Assembly (NCBI RefSeq): GCF_000372725.1 | Contig: NW_005198751.1 | Location: forward strand, 595,924 to 623,612 | Direction: 5' to 3' | Length of the DNA: 27,689 nt | Source: Emiliania huxleyi CCMP1516 | Lineage: Eukaryota > Haptophyta > Isochrysidales > Noelaerhabdaceae | In this document: one piece after another, positions 1 to 9,569 of the stretch | Layout: the number at the start of each line of letters is the position of its first letter | Position numbering within the stretch: position 1 is the stretch's first letter | Notes under the pieces: generated by a model | What the model was told of the DNA's origin: nothing | The model's input: the letters and a program-made list of their open reading frames with translations, nothing else | Database searches by the model: none | Program-made: the position numbers and the translations under genes

Positions 1-120
1 AAAAAGAAAAAGAGAAGAAAATAAAAATAATGAAAGAAGAAAATAACAGAAAAAGAAAAAAAAAGAGTAAATAGAAAAAAAAGAAAAAGAAAATAAAAAA
101 AAGGAAAAACAAGACAACTC

Positions 121-168
<48 letters not shown>

Positions 169-170
169 TT
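1..170. repeat. A-rich low-complexity tract followed by a (GA)n microsatellite
   Basis: Positions 1-124 are almost only A and G with occasional T and C, and about 125-166 are a pure GA dinucleotide run. No coding potential is visible. It lies downstream of the 3' end of the minus-strand protease gene. Confidence 0.95.
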
Positions 171-347
171 TGTTGTACTTTTTGTATGGGTCACCTCAGC
201 CGCCCGCAAGCAATTCCACTCACAGGGAATGAAAGAATTTAATTAACAAAACAAGTCTCTCTCACAGCAGACAGGCTCGACACAGGTGCTCGCACAGGTG
301 CGGCCGGTCCACCAACCTGGGCTGCAGTTCCAGCGCCGCCGCTCCGC

Positions 348-1118
348 CTATCGGTTGCATCGTGAGCCCCAGAATGCATGCACCACCAACGCGCGCGCGA
401 TGCGCCACCGCATGGCTTGCATGTCGGCGGACGAATACGGGAAGCCTCCCGTCATGCCCATCGCGGCCGCGCTGTCGGCCGCGGCACAGGTGAAGACGGC
501 GCAGTCTCCCTCAAGCGCGGCGTCGCGCTGCGGCGCGCACTGCGGCGCGAGCACCAGCGTGGCCCGGCCCGCGTGCGCATCAACGACGCCCTCCACCGCG
601 AGCCAACGCGCGAGGCAGCGGAGAGCCTTCTCGCCGCGGGAGGGATCCCACGTCTCGCACGCGTCACGCGCGGAGTCGAAGCACCACAGGATGGGCTGAC
701 CGCGCGCGCGCAGATCACACAGCGCCAGCCACCAGTGCTTACTGCCAGCGTGCACGGGGACGCACACCAACTGCGCGTCACGAATGCTGTCCAGCCCAGC
801 CAGCTCTCGCAGTCTCTTGGCGGCGGTCCAACGCCGCACTCGATGGTAGTCGAAGGAGTTGAAGTCGTGCCCGCCAAGCAGCTTGAGGAAGTGGGTGTTG
901 AGCAGCACCACGCGGCCACGGCATCGCTGTTGGACGACGTACAGGAACGCGTTGATGGTCTCATCACCCAGCCAAGAGCCAGGCGAGACCAGCTGCCGCA
1001 GGTCGATGCGCTCGTTATTCAGATGCAATCGCCCGACCATACCGCAGGATAAGCACTCGCACAGCTGGTGCACGAGAAGCGGCTGCATCGTTGCAGTTTC
1101 GTTGGTGCTGCGTGCCAT
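348..1118 (-). CDS. Ulp1-like (C48) cysteine protease
   Basis: Ulp1-family proteases remove SUMO or related ubiquitin-like proteins from targets; the exact substrate is not readable here. Numbered from an upstream GTG at 1142, the chain shows the family layout: PGSWLGDETINAFL (substrate-binding helix, about 53-67), KHWWLALCDL with catalytic His136, ILWCFDS with Asp156, then APQ...GDCAVF with nucleophile Cys214. The Gln-to-Cys gap is about 9 residues against the usual 6, so the oxyanion loop carries a small insertion. The first in-frame ATG (MARSTNE) is at 1118 and I use it. The frame stays open upstream to about 1248 and reads like a helical protein segment, so an upstream exon may exist. The stop is TAG at 348-350. 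It is divergent from the NOL10-type gene. A function in deSUMOylation is inference; transposon-borne C48 proteases are an alternative, but no transposase is adjacent. Confidence 0.75.
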   Translation of the reverse strand: MARSTNETATMQPLLVHQLCECLSCGMVGRLHLNNERIDLRQLVSPGSWLGDETINAFLYVVQQRCRGRVVLLNTHFLKLLGGHDFNSFDYHRVRRWTAAKRLRELAGLDSIRDAQLVCVPVHAGSKHWWLALCDLRARGQPILWCFDSARDACETWDPSRGEKALRCLARWLAVEGVVDAHAGRATLVLAPQCAPQRDAALEGDCAVFTCAAADSAAAMGMTGGFPYSSADMQAMRWRIARALVVHAFWGSRCNR

Positions 1119-1742
1119 CGCTTCACTTGCAATGTCGTCCACGACATAGCAGATGTCGTGCGCCCGCTCTTTGTCAGATCGAAGGCGCTGCAGAAGCCAC
1201 AGCCAGCTTTGAGGAGAAAGCGAAGAGCATTGACTGCCACGGATTCACGGTCGATGCCCGCGCATCAGCCTCGGCCGCCATCGCTGTGCGGTGCAGAGCA
1301 CTCGTTTGCGGCGCTTAGCGGGAGGTGAGCGTAAGAAGATATGAGCGGCGTGCGCGCCGCGTCAACAGTCGCGTCCTGTCTTCATGTGAAAGTCAGCGGT
1401 AGTAAGCTGGTTTAGGTTTTAGCAGGCCGTTTTTCTCGCGTCCCATTTTAAATTCGCTGCCCGCGAGTGCGGGTACGTGGCCACTACCGACGGCCGCGGA
1501 GTCCCACGTACGGACGCTGGTAACTAGCGCCGGCGTGCTGGGAGGGAATCAGCATAGAAGAATAATTCTTCTTCAGTGTGCTGTGAGAGAGGGTTGTATC
1601 TGAAGAATTCTTCTTCGTGCCCGTGTGCTGTGAGAGAGGCTTGCATCCTAAGAATTCTTCTTCAGCAGAGACAGCCGGCTACGAGTCAGAGCGCAGGCTC
1701 GATTGCCGGCTGCTCATCGCCACGTGAGCGCGCGCTGGCCCG
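1119..1742. promoter_or_regulatory. Shared upstream region of the divergent protease and NOL10-type genes
   Basis: This 0.6-kb interval separates two head-to-head genes. Its left part may hold a missing first exon of the protease. Its right part (1556-1664) holds three spaced copies of an AAGAATTCTTC-type palindrome, listed separately. No TATA box could be assigned. Confidence 0.5.
1556..1664. repeat. Three-copy palindromic repeat (GAAGAATTCTTC type)
   Basis: Palindromes are centred near 1564 (GAAGAATAATTCTTC), 1607 (GAAGAATTCTTC) and 1654 (AAGAATTCTT), each followed by a further TTC. Copies two and three are both preceded by GTGTGCTGTGAGAGAGG, so the unit is about 47 bp. It lies about 80 bp before the start codon of the NOL10-type gene, so a cis-regulatory role is plausible but unproven. 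Confidence 0.8.
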
Positions 1743-4393
1743 ATGCGACTCACCAAGACCGAGCTCAACTCGGTGCCCATCTACAACCTCTCGAGCGTGG
1801 GCAAGGCGCTCCCGCTCTGGGTCCACGACAAGAAGTCGCGCGCCGGCAAGGCGCGGGCGAAGCTGCGTCCTGCTGATGCGGCGGGCGAGCACGTCGAGGT
1901 GATCCAGGACCTGTTCTTCCCGACGATGTGCGGCAAGGCGAAGCTCTCGAGCGACGGCGAGACGCTCCTCACGACGGGCGGGTACCCGCCTCAGCTTCGC
2001 GCGTTTGAGCTCCGTGAGCTGTCGCTCAAGTTTGAGCGGCACTTCAACGCCGAAGTGGTCGACTTCCAGGTGCTGTCGGCGGACTGGAAGAAGGCAGTCT
2101 ACCTGCTCGCGGACCGGTCGGTCGAGTTCCACACCCAGTTCGGCAAGCACCACACCACGCGCATCCCGGTGCACGGCCGCTGCCTCGGCTACCAGCCAGA
2201 GACGACAGAGCTGCTGCTCGCCGGCGCCGGGCCGGAGGTGTACCGACTCTCGCTCGAGCGGGGCGCCTTCCTGCAGCCGCTCGACTCGGGCGCGGCCGGC
2301 GTCAACGCGATCGGCGTCGACCCCACCCACGGCATGGTTGTCCTCGGCACCGCCGACGGAACGGTGCAGTGCTGGGACCCCCGCCAGCGATCGTTGCTGG
2401 GCGCGGCGTCGCCGTTCGCGGCGATCGACGCGGTCGACGGGTTCGGCGGCGGGGGTCCGGCTCCGGCGGGCGGGCTCCACCTCGGGTCGCCCGAGCGGTC
2501 GGTCACTTCGGTGCGTTTCGACCCGGGAGGGCTGCTGCTCGCGGCTGGGACGTCGTCGGGGCACGTGGCTCTGTACGACGTGCGGTCGTCTCGGCCGGTG
2601 CCGCGCGGAGAGGGCGCGGGGGCGGGAGGGGCGGGCGAGCCGCGCTCACCGCGGCGGTGCGCCCGTCGCGTAGGTGTGTCTCAAGGACCACAAGTACGGC
2701 CTGCCGGTCCACTCGATCAAGTTTCACCAGGGCAAGTGCGTCTCTGCCGACGCAAAGATCATCAAGATCTGGGACCACGCCGGGGCGGTGGACGCGTCGG
2801 GGGAGCCGCCCACGTTCGCGTCGATCCAGCCGCCCGCCGACGTCAACGGGCTCTGCGCCTTCCCCGACTCTGGCCTCCTCTTCGCCCCGCTGGAGGCGGA
2901 GCGTCTCGGCGCCGCCGCCCCAAGGTCCGGGCCAGGCGCGGGGGGCGGGCGGGGGCGCGCTGAGGGCGGTAGGGCGGTCTGTAGGCGCGTACTTCATCCC
3001 CGCGCTCGGCCCCGCGCCAAAGTGGTGCCACTTTGTCGACTCGCTCACCGAAGAGATGGAGGCGGCCCCTGCGGCCGCCGTGTACGACGACTACAAGTTT
3101 GTGACGGCCGAGGAGCTCGGCTCGCTCGGCCTCAGCTCGCTGGTGGGCACCAAGGCGCTGCGGCCGTACATGCACGGCTTCTTCGTCGACTCGCGCCTGC
3201 ACGCCAAGGCCGTCTCCCTCTCCCAGCCCTTTGCCTACGAGCAGTGGCGCAAGCAGCGCGTGCAGGAGCGGCTCGGCGCAAAGACGGCGGGCCGGATCGC
3301 ACCGGTCAAAAAGGAGAGGCCGCCCAAGGTCAACGCGGCGCTGGCGGAGGAGATTGCGACGCGCGAGCGGCAGGCCGTCAAGGAGGCTGCGCGCAAGGCG
3401 CGCCGCAGCGGCACGGCGGCGGCCACCGCCGCCGCCGCCGCCGCCGAGGACGACGGCGCGCGCGCGGCGGGAGGAGAGTCGCTGCTGGACGACGGGCGCT
3501 TCAAGGCGCTCTTCTCGGACAAGGACTTTGAGATTGACGTGACGAGCGAGGAGTACCTCGCCCGGAGGCCGCACGCGCGAGGGCAGCTGGCGCCGGCGCC
3601 GGCGCCGGTGGGGAGCGACGACGACGACGACGACGACGAGGAGGAGGAGGAGGACGGGGAGGATAGCGGCGAGGAGGAGGGCGAGGACGGGATGGGCGAG
3701 GAGGAGGAGGAGGAGGAGGAGGAGGAGGAGGAGGAGGAGGAGGAGGCGCGTGCTTGGAGCTCGTCGCGGGGCGGCCGCGCCGCGGCTCTGTCGGCCGCGC
3801 CGCGAGCCGCGCAGCCCCGCAACCGCGAGCCGCGAATGGTTGGCGTGCAAAGCGACGTGCTCGCGGGCGGCGCGTCGAGCATGGCTCCGGTCCTGCCGGC
3901 GAGTGCCACCTTTGGCGCGCGGCTGGCGGCGCTGCCCCGCGCCTCGGCTGGCGCGGCGAGGGGCGGCGCTGCCGGGGCGCACGAGATGACCTTCTCGGCG
4001 ACCGACATGGCCGAGGAGCCGTCGGACTGGCTCGGGGAGGACGACTTTGCAGAAGACGCCGGCTGGGGCAAGGGCGGCAAGGGCAAGGGCGGCAAGGGCA
4101 AGGGCGGCGGCGGCAAGGGCGGCGGCGGCAAGGGCGGCGGGGGCGGCGGCGCCAAGGGCAAAGGTGCCAAGGGTGGGGGCGCCAAGGGCGCAGCGGGCGC
4201 CAAGGGCGCTGGCGGCGGCAGAGGGCGCGGCTTGCCTGGCGCTGGCGGAGGCGAGAGGTCGGAGAGGCGGGGCATGCTTGAGCGGCACCTGACGCCCCAG
4301 CGCGGCAAGGGAGGCAAGGGAGGCAAGGGGAAGGGGAAGGGGAAGGGCGGCATCAGCAAGCGCGGCGGCGGGCGTGGCGGCGGTCGGAGGTGA
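1743..4393 (+). CDS. NOL10: NOL10/Enp2-like nucleolar WD-repeat ribosome-biogenesis protein
   Basis: NOL10 (yeast Enp2) is a nucleolar beta-propeller protein of the small-subunit processome. The modelled exons are 1743-2597, 2674-2908 and 2985-4393, giving 832 residues. Intron 1 is GT-AG. Intron 2 is best read as GC-AG with its donor at 2909, because this joins AERLG to AYFIP in register with remembered NOL10 proteins; a GT donor at 2903 would remove two residues. Family landmarks are LPLWVHDKK near the N-terminus, GTADGTVQCWDPR, LKDHKYGLPVHSIKF, LGPAPKWCHF, VYDDYKFVT, MHGFFVDSRL, and a NUC153-type motif (LLDDGRFKALFSDKDFEID, about 530-558). A long Asp/Glu run (about 573-613) follows. The last ~110 residues are a Gly/Lys-rich tail of GKGGKGK-like repeats, possibly nucleic-acid binding and unlike the tail I recall in animal NOL10. 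The start gives a normal family N-terminus. Confidence 0.92.
3618..3745 (+). repeat. GAC/GAG trinucleotide tract encoding the acidic run of NOL10
   Basis: A run of GAC codons (from about 3618) passes into GAG codons (about 3639-3656 and 3699-3745) inside exon 3 of the NOL10-type gene. It encodes near-uninterrupted Asp then Glu. Such tracts often vary in length, so the residue count here may differ between strains. Confidence 0.85.
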
Positions 4394-5578
4394 CGCACAG
4401 ATAGGATCGCGTCCGGGTGCGTGGGGAGATGCGAGGGTCTGTCGTGCTCCCCCACTCTTTGACGTGTTGTGTGTGTGTGGAGAAGCAGTTTACCGTACAC
4501 TCGACGCCGCTCGGATCGATCGACTACACCTCCCACCGATCCGCTCGGAAGATTGGGAGCGTGGCGGTCGCGTGCGCGACAGGCGAGAGTCCATCACAAT
4601 GACTCTCCAGTTTTTGGCGCGCCACCGAGATCCTGCTTCCTGGCGCACGCGTACAACGACACGACCGGAGCCGACGCTGAGGCGACCCTGCGCTACGAGT
4701 GAGCTGAACACCACCCATGTCCGCGATCCGCTCTTGCGAGGTGGCTTGGCAGGGGAGAGAAAGGATTACGTGTCGTTGTGTGCACTGTTGAGAACGTTGT
4801 TCATATCGAGGGGTCCCGTACCATGCGGAATCGACCCTATCCAGTGCTCAAGTGCTCAACGTTCATATTCAATGTGCTCTGTGTGGGGCCTGGGGCGTTC
4901 GCTCGTACTGCCTCTCGCGCCAAAACACCGCACGCCGCCCACGGTCGCGCGCGGCAGGCGGCACGCGGCGCCGCGACGCGGGGCGCGGGTCCCATCCACA
5001 CATCTCCGCAGTCCAGAGAGTGAGCGCAGCGGTAAACTCAGAGTATGGTCAGACCATGTGTGGGGATGCGCGAGGGCGAGCGAGCGGTGTATGTGCCATG
5101 AGCCGAGGACCGCCTCTGGGTGATGCTCCGATAAACCCGCCGGATCTTCGACAAAACCCGGACATTTCTTTTTTTGGAAGGGTAGGTGTGAATACAGCTT
5201 TCTGGTAGGGTTACATCGACGAACTATGCGGCAATCGACTGGGGGGCAGCCCCCCGGCACATCCCGCACAGAGACCTGGATGTAACCCGATTGTGAGCGT
5301 GAGTGAAACCGCCGATGCGATTGCTCATTGCTCAGTCAGTGACCGACAGTCAGTCGCAGCAGACTTTGACGATTGGCGGCCTCGCGCCCTCAGTCGCCCT
5401 CCTCTACTAACGGCCCTGCCCCAGCCCAGATGCCTCATCCAGGGTGGTGCAACCACTCGCGCAGGGAGGGAGAGACAGTCGGCGATCTGCGCCGCGCAGA
5501 TGAGCTCCGCCTCGTCTGCGTCGAGGACGTCCACCGCAGGGCTATCATAGCGCCATATGACGCACTGCCTGTTGTTCA

Positions 5579-6040
5579 TTACTTCGCAGGTGCCAACGTC
5601 GAGGACAATCTCACTGGTGGCGGCTGCACTCCCGGCCGGCGGTAGGAGAGATGAAGGCTAATGTACTTGGCAGTGTACGGGGCCTTCCGGCGTGAACAGT
5701 GCCCCGGGACGAAAGAGGAGGCGACGTCTCTCTCGTCCACGAGCGCCTCGATGTGCGCATCGACGGTGTAACCAGCTTTGAGAGACGGGAACGAACGGCG
5801 GTGAATCGCCGACAGGTGCGCCTTCGTTCCTACCACCACTCCCACCACCGCCAGCTCCGCCGTGGACCTTGCCGGGCCCTCTGATGATGTAGTGAGCAGT
5901 TCGTCCGAGCCGTTGTTGTACTCTGCTGTGGCGCCAGCTCGGTGTACAATACGGACGAAGACGGCCACAGCAACGGTGTAACCAGCGCGAGCAGGCAGCG
6001 CGAACCGCTGTGCCTCGGCGCGCCGGCCGCCGAAATCCTC
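5579..6040 (-). pseudogene. Possible coding fragment with an internal repeat, unrecognised
   Basis: The frame is open from about 6040 to a stop at 5579-5581 and has no ATG. Two related segments occur in it: ARAGYTVAVAVFVRIVHR (about 5947-6000) and KAGYTVDAHIEALVDERD (about 5728-5780). The shared AGYTV is also a repeat at DNA level (GGTGTAACCAGC at 5766 and 5975). This could be an exon of an unmodelled gene, a decayed gene, or chance. I do not recognise a family. Confidence 0.25.
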
Positions 6041-6489
6041 TCAGAGTTCTTTGGCATAGGGGAACCCCAACCCTAAATTTTCTTCGCCTGCGGCGGGCCA
6101 TCACTTGGATTCGCTGCTTTCGGATTCATAGCTCTTTCGCACGCCTTTATCCGTCACTCCCCCGAAGATTGGAGGTGTTGATTTATGCACAAATCTATGT
6201 GTTGCGAGCGCTAGATGGCGAAATTTTCTTCGCCTCCGGCGGGGCCGCTCGCCGCGGGGCTAGAGAGGGACTTTTGTCGATGTCGGCTAGAAGTGCTGCA
6301 CCTTTTTGAGAATTTCACCCCTCTCATCTCATGGGGGGGCGCTTTTTTGAGCATGCCGCTGCCATGGCGCATGGGGGGGCCCATGCCTCACCATCATCGC
6401 GTGCTCTTGACACTTGACTCTTGACACTTGAGCCGAGATCATGTGTGTCAAGTACGGCTTTTTACACACATATGTACATGTGCATGCAT

Positions 6490-6544
6490 ATGCAGCTCTA
6501 CAGCCTTGTGTGAGCCTTAGGCTCACACAAGGCTGTAGCTGCAT
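6490..6544. repeat. Long near-perfect inverted repeat (hairpin or cruciform)
   Basis: Two arms of 26-28 bases pair around a single central T at about 6517. The centre reads GAGCCTTAGGCTC and the arms run outwards to ATGCAGCT / AGCTGCAT. The only interruption is a two-base bulge (extra CT in the left arm near 6497). It lies about 120 bp beyond the stop codon of the RING gene. With almost no loop it suits DNA cruciform or an RNA foldback; a transcription-end or small-RNA role is speculative. Confidence 0.9.
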
Positions 6545-6666
6545 GAGAAGGGTCATTGTGTGTGGTAAGGTCACTGCACACATCTCATCTGGCCTGGGAC
6601 AGCGCCTCGCGCTCCCTGCCCACACACAACACGAATAAAAAGAGAAGCAGCGCTCCGGACACTCAC

Positions 6667-9087
6667 TCACACGTCAGGCGCAGTGGCCGCAGGGGTGGAG
6701 GGGGCAGCGTGGGGGGAGGAAGCGTGCAGGGTGGGGTGCACCCGTCCTACGTTAGGGTGCAGCCCTGCGAGATGAACGCCTTGCCACACCGGCCGCGAGG
6801 GTCCTCCTGCTCCTGACTGGCGCGGGACAACGGCGAGCATGTAGCACAAGCCCTGCGCCTGCTCCTGGACGTCCCGCTTGTGCGGGTGAGCCCGCAGCGC
6901 CGCGGTCGCAGCCTCGAGCGCGCCCAGCTCCACGGCGCGCTGCTTCCGCGCGCGCCCGGCGCCGTCGCCGCTGATGCAGATCTTTGCCAGCGCGAGGCAG
7001 CCGTTCTCCTGCACGCCCGCCTCGCGCGGGTGTGCGCGCAGCGCCGCCACGACGGCCTCGATCGCAGAGCTCGCGGCTGCGCGCTGCGCGCGAGCGCACG
7101 CCATCAGAAACGAAGACCGCGAGCGCCCGACCGCGTCGCTCGACTCGCTGTCGGCAACCCGCCCCTGCCCAACCACGTTGGCGAGCGCCCAGCAGCCATT
7201 CTCCTGCACCTCCACGTCGTACGCGTGCGCGCGCATCGCCGCCACCATCGCCTCCAGCGCGCCGACCTCCGCAGCCCGCGCGCGCGCCACGTCGTTCGGC
7301 GCGTCGTCGCTCGCAGACACCGCGTACAGCATGTGGCAGCCCTCGGCCTGCACGCCCGCGTGCGTCGGGTGCGCGCGCATCGCCGCCACCACCGCCTCGA
7401 TCGCGCCCGCCTCGGCCGCGCGCGCCTCCCGCGAGGGCACCGCGTCGCCACACAGCATCGTCAGGGCAGAGATGCCCTCCTCCTGCACGCCCGCGTTCGT
7501 CGGGTGCGCGCGCATCGCCGCCACCACCGCCTCAAGCGCGCCCGCGTCCGCCGCGCGCTCCTCGCGGGCGGCGGCGGCGTCGTCGCTGCCGCTGCACATC
7601 TCGGTCAGAGCGGTGCAGCCCCACTCCTGCACCCCCTCCTCCTGAAGGTGAGCGCACATCGCCGCCACCGCAGCCTCGATTGCGCCCGACCTCACCGCGC
7701 GCTGCTCGCAGGCCGCGCCGACCGCGTCGTCCCCGCTGCACATGTTCGCCAGCGCCTCGCACCCCGCCTCCTGCACGCCGGCGTGCTGCGGGTGAGTCCG
7801 CATCCCCGCCACCACAGCCTCGAACGCGCCCGCCCCGGCCGCGCGCTGCTCGCGCGGAGCGCCGGCCTCGAAGTCGCCGCACAAGTTTGCCAGCGCAGAG
7901 CCGCCGCTCCACTGCACGCTCGCCGACTGCGGGTGCGCGCGCATCGCCGCCACCACCGCCTCGAGCGCGCCCGCGTCCGCCGCGCGCTGCTGCCTCCCCT
8001 CCGCGCCGCCCTCGGTGCCGCTGCAAATGGTTCCCAGCGCCGCGCACCCCTTGCACTGCACCCTCTCCTCGCTGTGAGTGCGCAGAGCCGCCATCACCAG
8101 CTCGATCGCGCCCGCCTCCGCGGCCGCCTGCCTGCTGCGCTCGTCCGCGCACAGATCCGCCAGCCGTTCCCCAACGGCGGCGGCGACGCGAGGGACTGAC
8201 GCATGCGCCCGCAGTGCCGACATCGCCGCCGCCAAGTCCATCTCCTGCACCGCCGCGTCGCTCGGCGCCGCCCCCTCGCCCGCCTCGCCAGCCTCGAGCG
8301 CCGCCAGCCGCGAGAGAAGCTGCTCGTTCTCTGCACCTTGAGACCGCAGCTCGGCCTCGAGCGCAACCACGCGCGCCCTGAGCGGCGCCAGCATGCGCTG
8401 GCACACGGCGAGGGGGCACGTCGCCTCGTGCGCCGCCTTGTCTGCCACCATCCCCGACCACGTGCAACCAGCCTCTGCCGCCGCGCACGACCTCGGCCGC
8501 TGCGGGCAGCCGAGCTCGTGCCGGCCGAGCTCGCCGCGCGTCGTCGGCAGCCCGCAGTGCGCGCACGCCGCCGGCAGCACCGCAATCCGCTCCTCGTGGC
8601 TGCGGTTGCGGATCGCCTGGTCGAGCGCGCCGAGAGCCATGCGGCACGCCGGACACCGGCGAGGAAAGACCAGCCGGGCGTCGCAGCCGGCGCAAAAGGT
8701 GTGGCCCTCGCGGCACTGGTGCTGTGCGCAATCCGTCACCTCGAGGCAGATCGGGCACTCGAGGGACTTCGGGTGCGGCTCGGCTTGCGGTCCGGCGGGG
8801 GCGGTGAGGGAGGCGCGGGCGGTGAGGGAGGCGGGGATGGTGGCGCTATAATCCTCGAGGAACGCCGGAACGCCGGCGATGGGGGCATCATCTCCCGCGG
8901 CGGCCGCCATCCTGGCTGCGGCCCGGGCTCTGTCTTGCGCGTTCCCGGCCGCCTGCGCCGCCTGCGCCTGCACGTCGGGCGCCTGGGCCGCCGCGGGGCG
9001 CCCTGCTGCACTCTCAAGTATCCACCGGCGCAAGGCTGAGGGAGGCGTCACCGTCGAGGAGTCTTCCGACGGTGCTGAGCTTTCCAT
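6667..9087 (-). CDS. RING finger, TRAF-type zinc finger and armadillo-like repeat protein
   Basis: This is probably an E3 ubiquitin ligase of 806 residues in a single exon. The start is the ATG at 9087; an open extension to 9393 has repeat-derived composition and is rejected. A disordered Ala/Pro-rich N-terminus precedes a RING finger (C111, C114, C125, H129, C132, C135, C145, C148; CPICLEV...CPAC). Two TRAF/SIAH-type zinc-binding units follow (C175, C178, H190, C194; C201, C208, H220, C224), then a short coiled coil (about 232-268). About ten armadillo/HEAT-like repeats of roughly 45-50 residues then run to about 770, with consensus AGALEAVVAAMRAHP..GVQE.GC.AL..MC. The repeats are close to each other in DNA as well, suggesting recent internal duplication. 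The RING would recruit an E2 enzyme and the repeats would bind a substrate. Both roles are inferred from families, and no named orthologue is recognised. Confidence 0.85.
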   Translation of the reverse strand: MESSAPSEDSSTVTPPSALRRWILESAAGRPAAAQAPDVQAQAAQAAGNAQDRARAAARMAAAAGDDAPIAGVPAFLEDYSATIPASLTARASLTAPAGPQAEPHPKSLECPICLEVTDCAQHQCREGHTFCAGCDARLVFPRRCPACRMALGALDQAIRNRSHEERIAVLPAACAHCGLPTTRGELGRHELGCPQRPRSCAAAEAGCTWSGMVADKAAHEATCPLAVCQRMLAPLRARVVALEAELRSQGAENEQLLSRLAALEAGEAGEGAAPSDAAVQEMDLAAAMSALRAHASVPRVAAAVGERLADLCADERSRQAAAEAGAIELVMAALRTHSEERVQCKGCAALGTICSGTEGGAEGRQQRAADAGALEAVVAAMRAHPQSASVQWSGGSALANLCGDFEAGAPREQRAAGAGAFEAVVAGMRTHPQHAGVQEAGCEALANMCSGDDAVGAACEQRAVRSGAIEAAVAAMCAHLQEEGVQEWGCTALTEMCSGSDDAAAAREERAADAGALEAVVAAMRAHPTNAGVQEEGISALTMLCGDAVPSREARAAEAGAIEAVVAAMRAHPTHAGVQAEGCHMLYAVSASDDAPNDVARARAAEVGALEAMVAAMRAHAYDVEVQENGCWALANVVGQGRVADSESSDAVGRSRSSFLMACARAQRAAASSAIEAVVAALRAHPREAGVQENGCLALAKICISGDGAGRARKQRAVELGALEAATAALRAHPHKRDVQEQAQGLCYMLAVVPRQSGAGGPSRPVWQGVHLAGLHPNVGRVHPTLHASSPHAAPSTPAATAPDV

Positions 9088-9569
9088 GTCGACCACGCTC
9101 AGAGAAGCAATACTGCGGTCGCCACGCCCGCGCTCAAGCCAGCTACGAACGAGTTTCGGAGGCGTCGAAGGAGTCCGAGGAGAGAGGGGGGAGGAGAGGG
9201 AGTGGCCGGCGCGCGGCGCGCGAATTTCTTTTTCTTTTACCCTTTTATCGCCCCTCCCCGAGGCTCCACCGATAAACCCCCGAGAGGCGCAAGAGACGTT
9301 CGCTTTCCACCCACTGCGATTCGCAGTGTATGTGGCTCTTACGTACATTCCCCTCCTCTGTGTTTTGTCAATGTATGTGGCTCTTACGTACATTGTGTGA
9401 GCTCTGTGTCTTCCTTTCCCACAACAACCTCAAACCCCGACTTGCCAACAATACCGAGGGCCACACCCACCGCGCGAACCTTCCGAAGGAAACCTCGATA
9501 CTCGTAGCAAACCGAGGCGATCGCCGGTGGGCACCGCAGGGACGGCGGCGCGCATCCCGCCCACGTAGC
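9088..9569. promoter_or_regulatory. Divergent promoter region with a perfect 23-bp direct repeat
   Basis: The region between the RING gene (minus) and the hydroxylase gene (plus) contains two identical 23-base copies at 9327-9349 and 9372-9394, 45 bp apart start to start. Each contains TGTATGTGGCTCTTACG and ends in TACGTACATT. The palindromic TACGTA core could bind a dimeric factor. Regulatory function is inference from position and perfect identity. Confidence 0.65.

Larger units (their letters stand above)
4394..6666. other. Gene-poor interval between converging genes
   Basis: No gene is recognised across 2.3 kb between the 3' ends of the NOL10-type and RING genes. Visible structure includes a possible coding fragment on the minus strand (5579-6040), a 23-bp near-identical direct repeat (6075-6097 and 6221-6243, one mismatch), a 14-bp tandem duplication CTCTTGACACTTGA at 6404-6431, an alternating purine/pyrimidine stretch at about 6463-6492, and a long inverted repeat at 6490-6544. 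Other open frames here are short and of biased composition. Confidence 0.6.

Noticed and set aside
1556..1664. Heat-shock elements in the GAAGAATTCTTC palindromes
   Set aside because: Heat-shock elements need alternating GAA and TTC units at 5-bp spacing; here GAA and TTC are directly joined.
2843..4536. Long minus-strand open frames (481 and 433 codons) opposite the NOL10-type gene
   Set aside because: They are antisense to the acidic and Gly/Lys tracts, with Leu/Pro/Ala-rich low-complexity translations and no domains. The plus strand has a clear family match.
9088..9393. 102-codon N-terminal extension of the RING protein
   Set aside because: It is built from the 23-bp direct repeat (MYVRATY twice) and intergenic sequence. 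The ATG at 9087 gives a normal disordered start before the RING.
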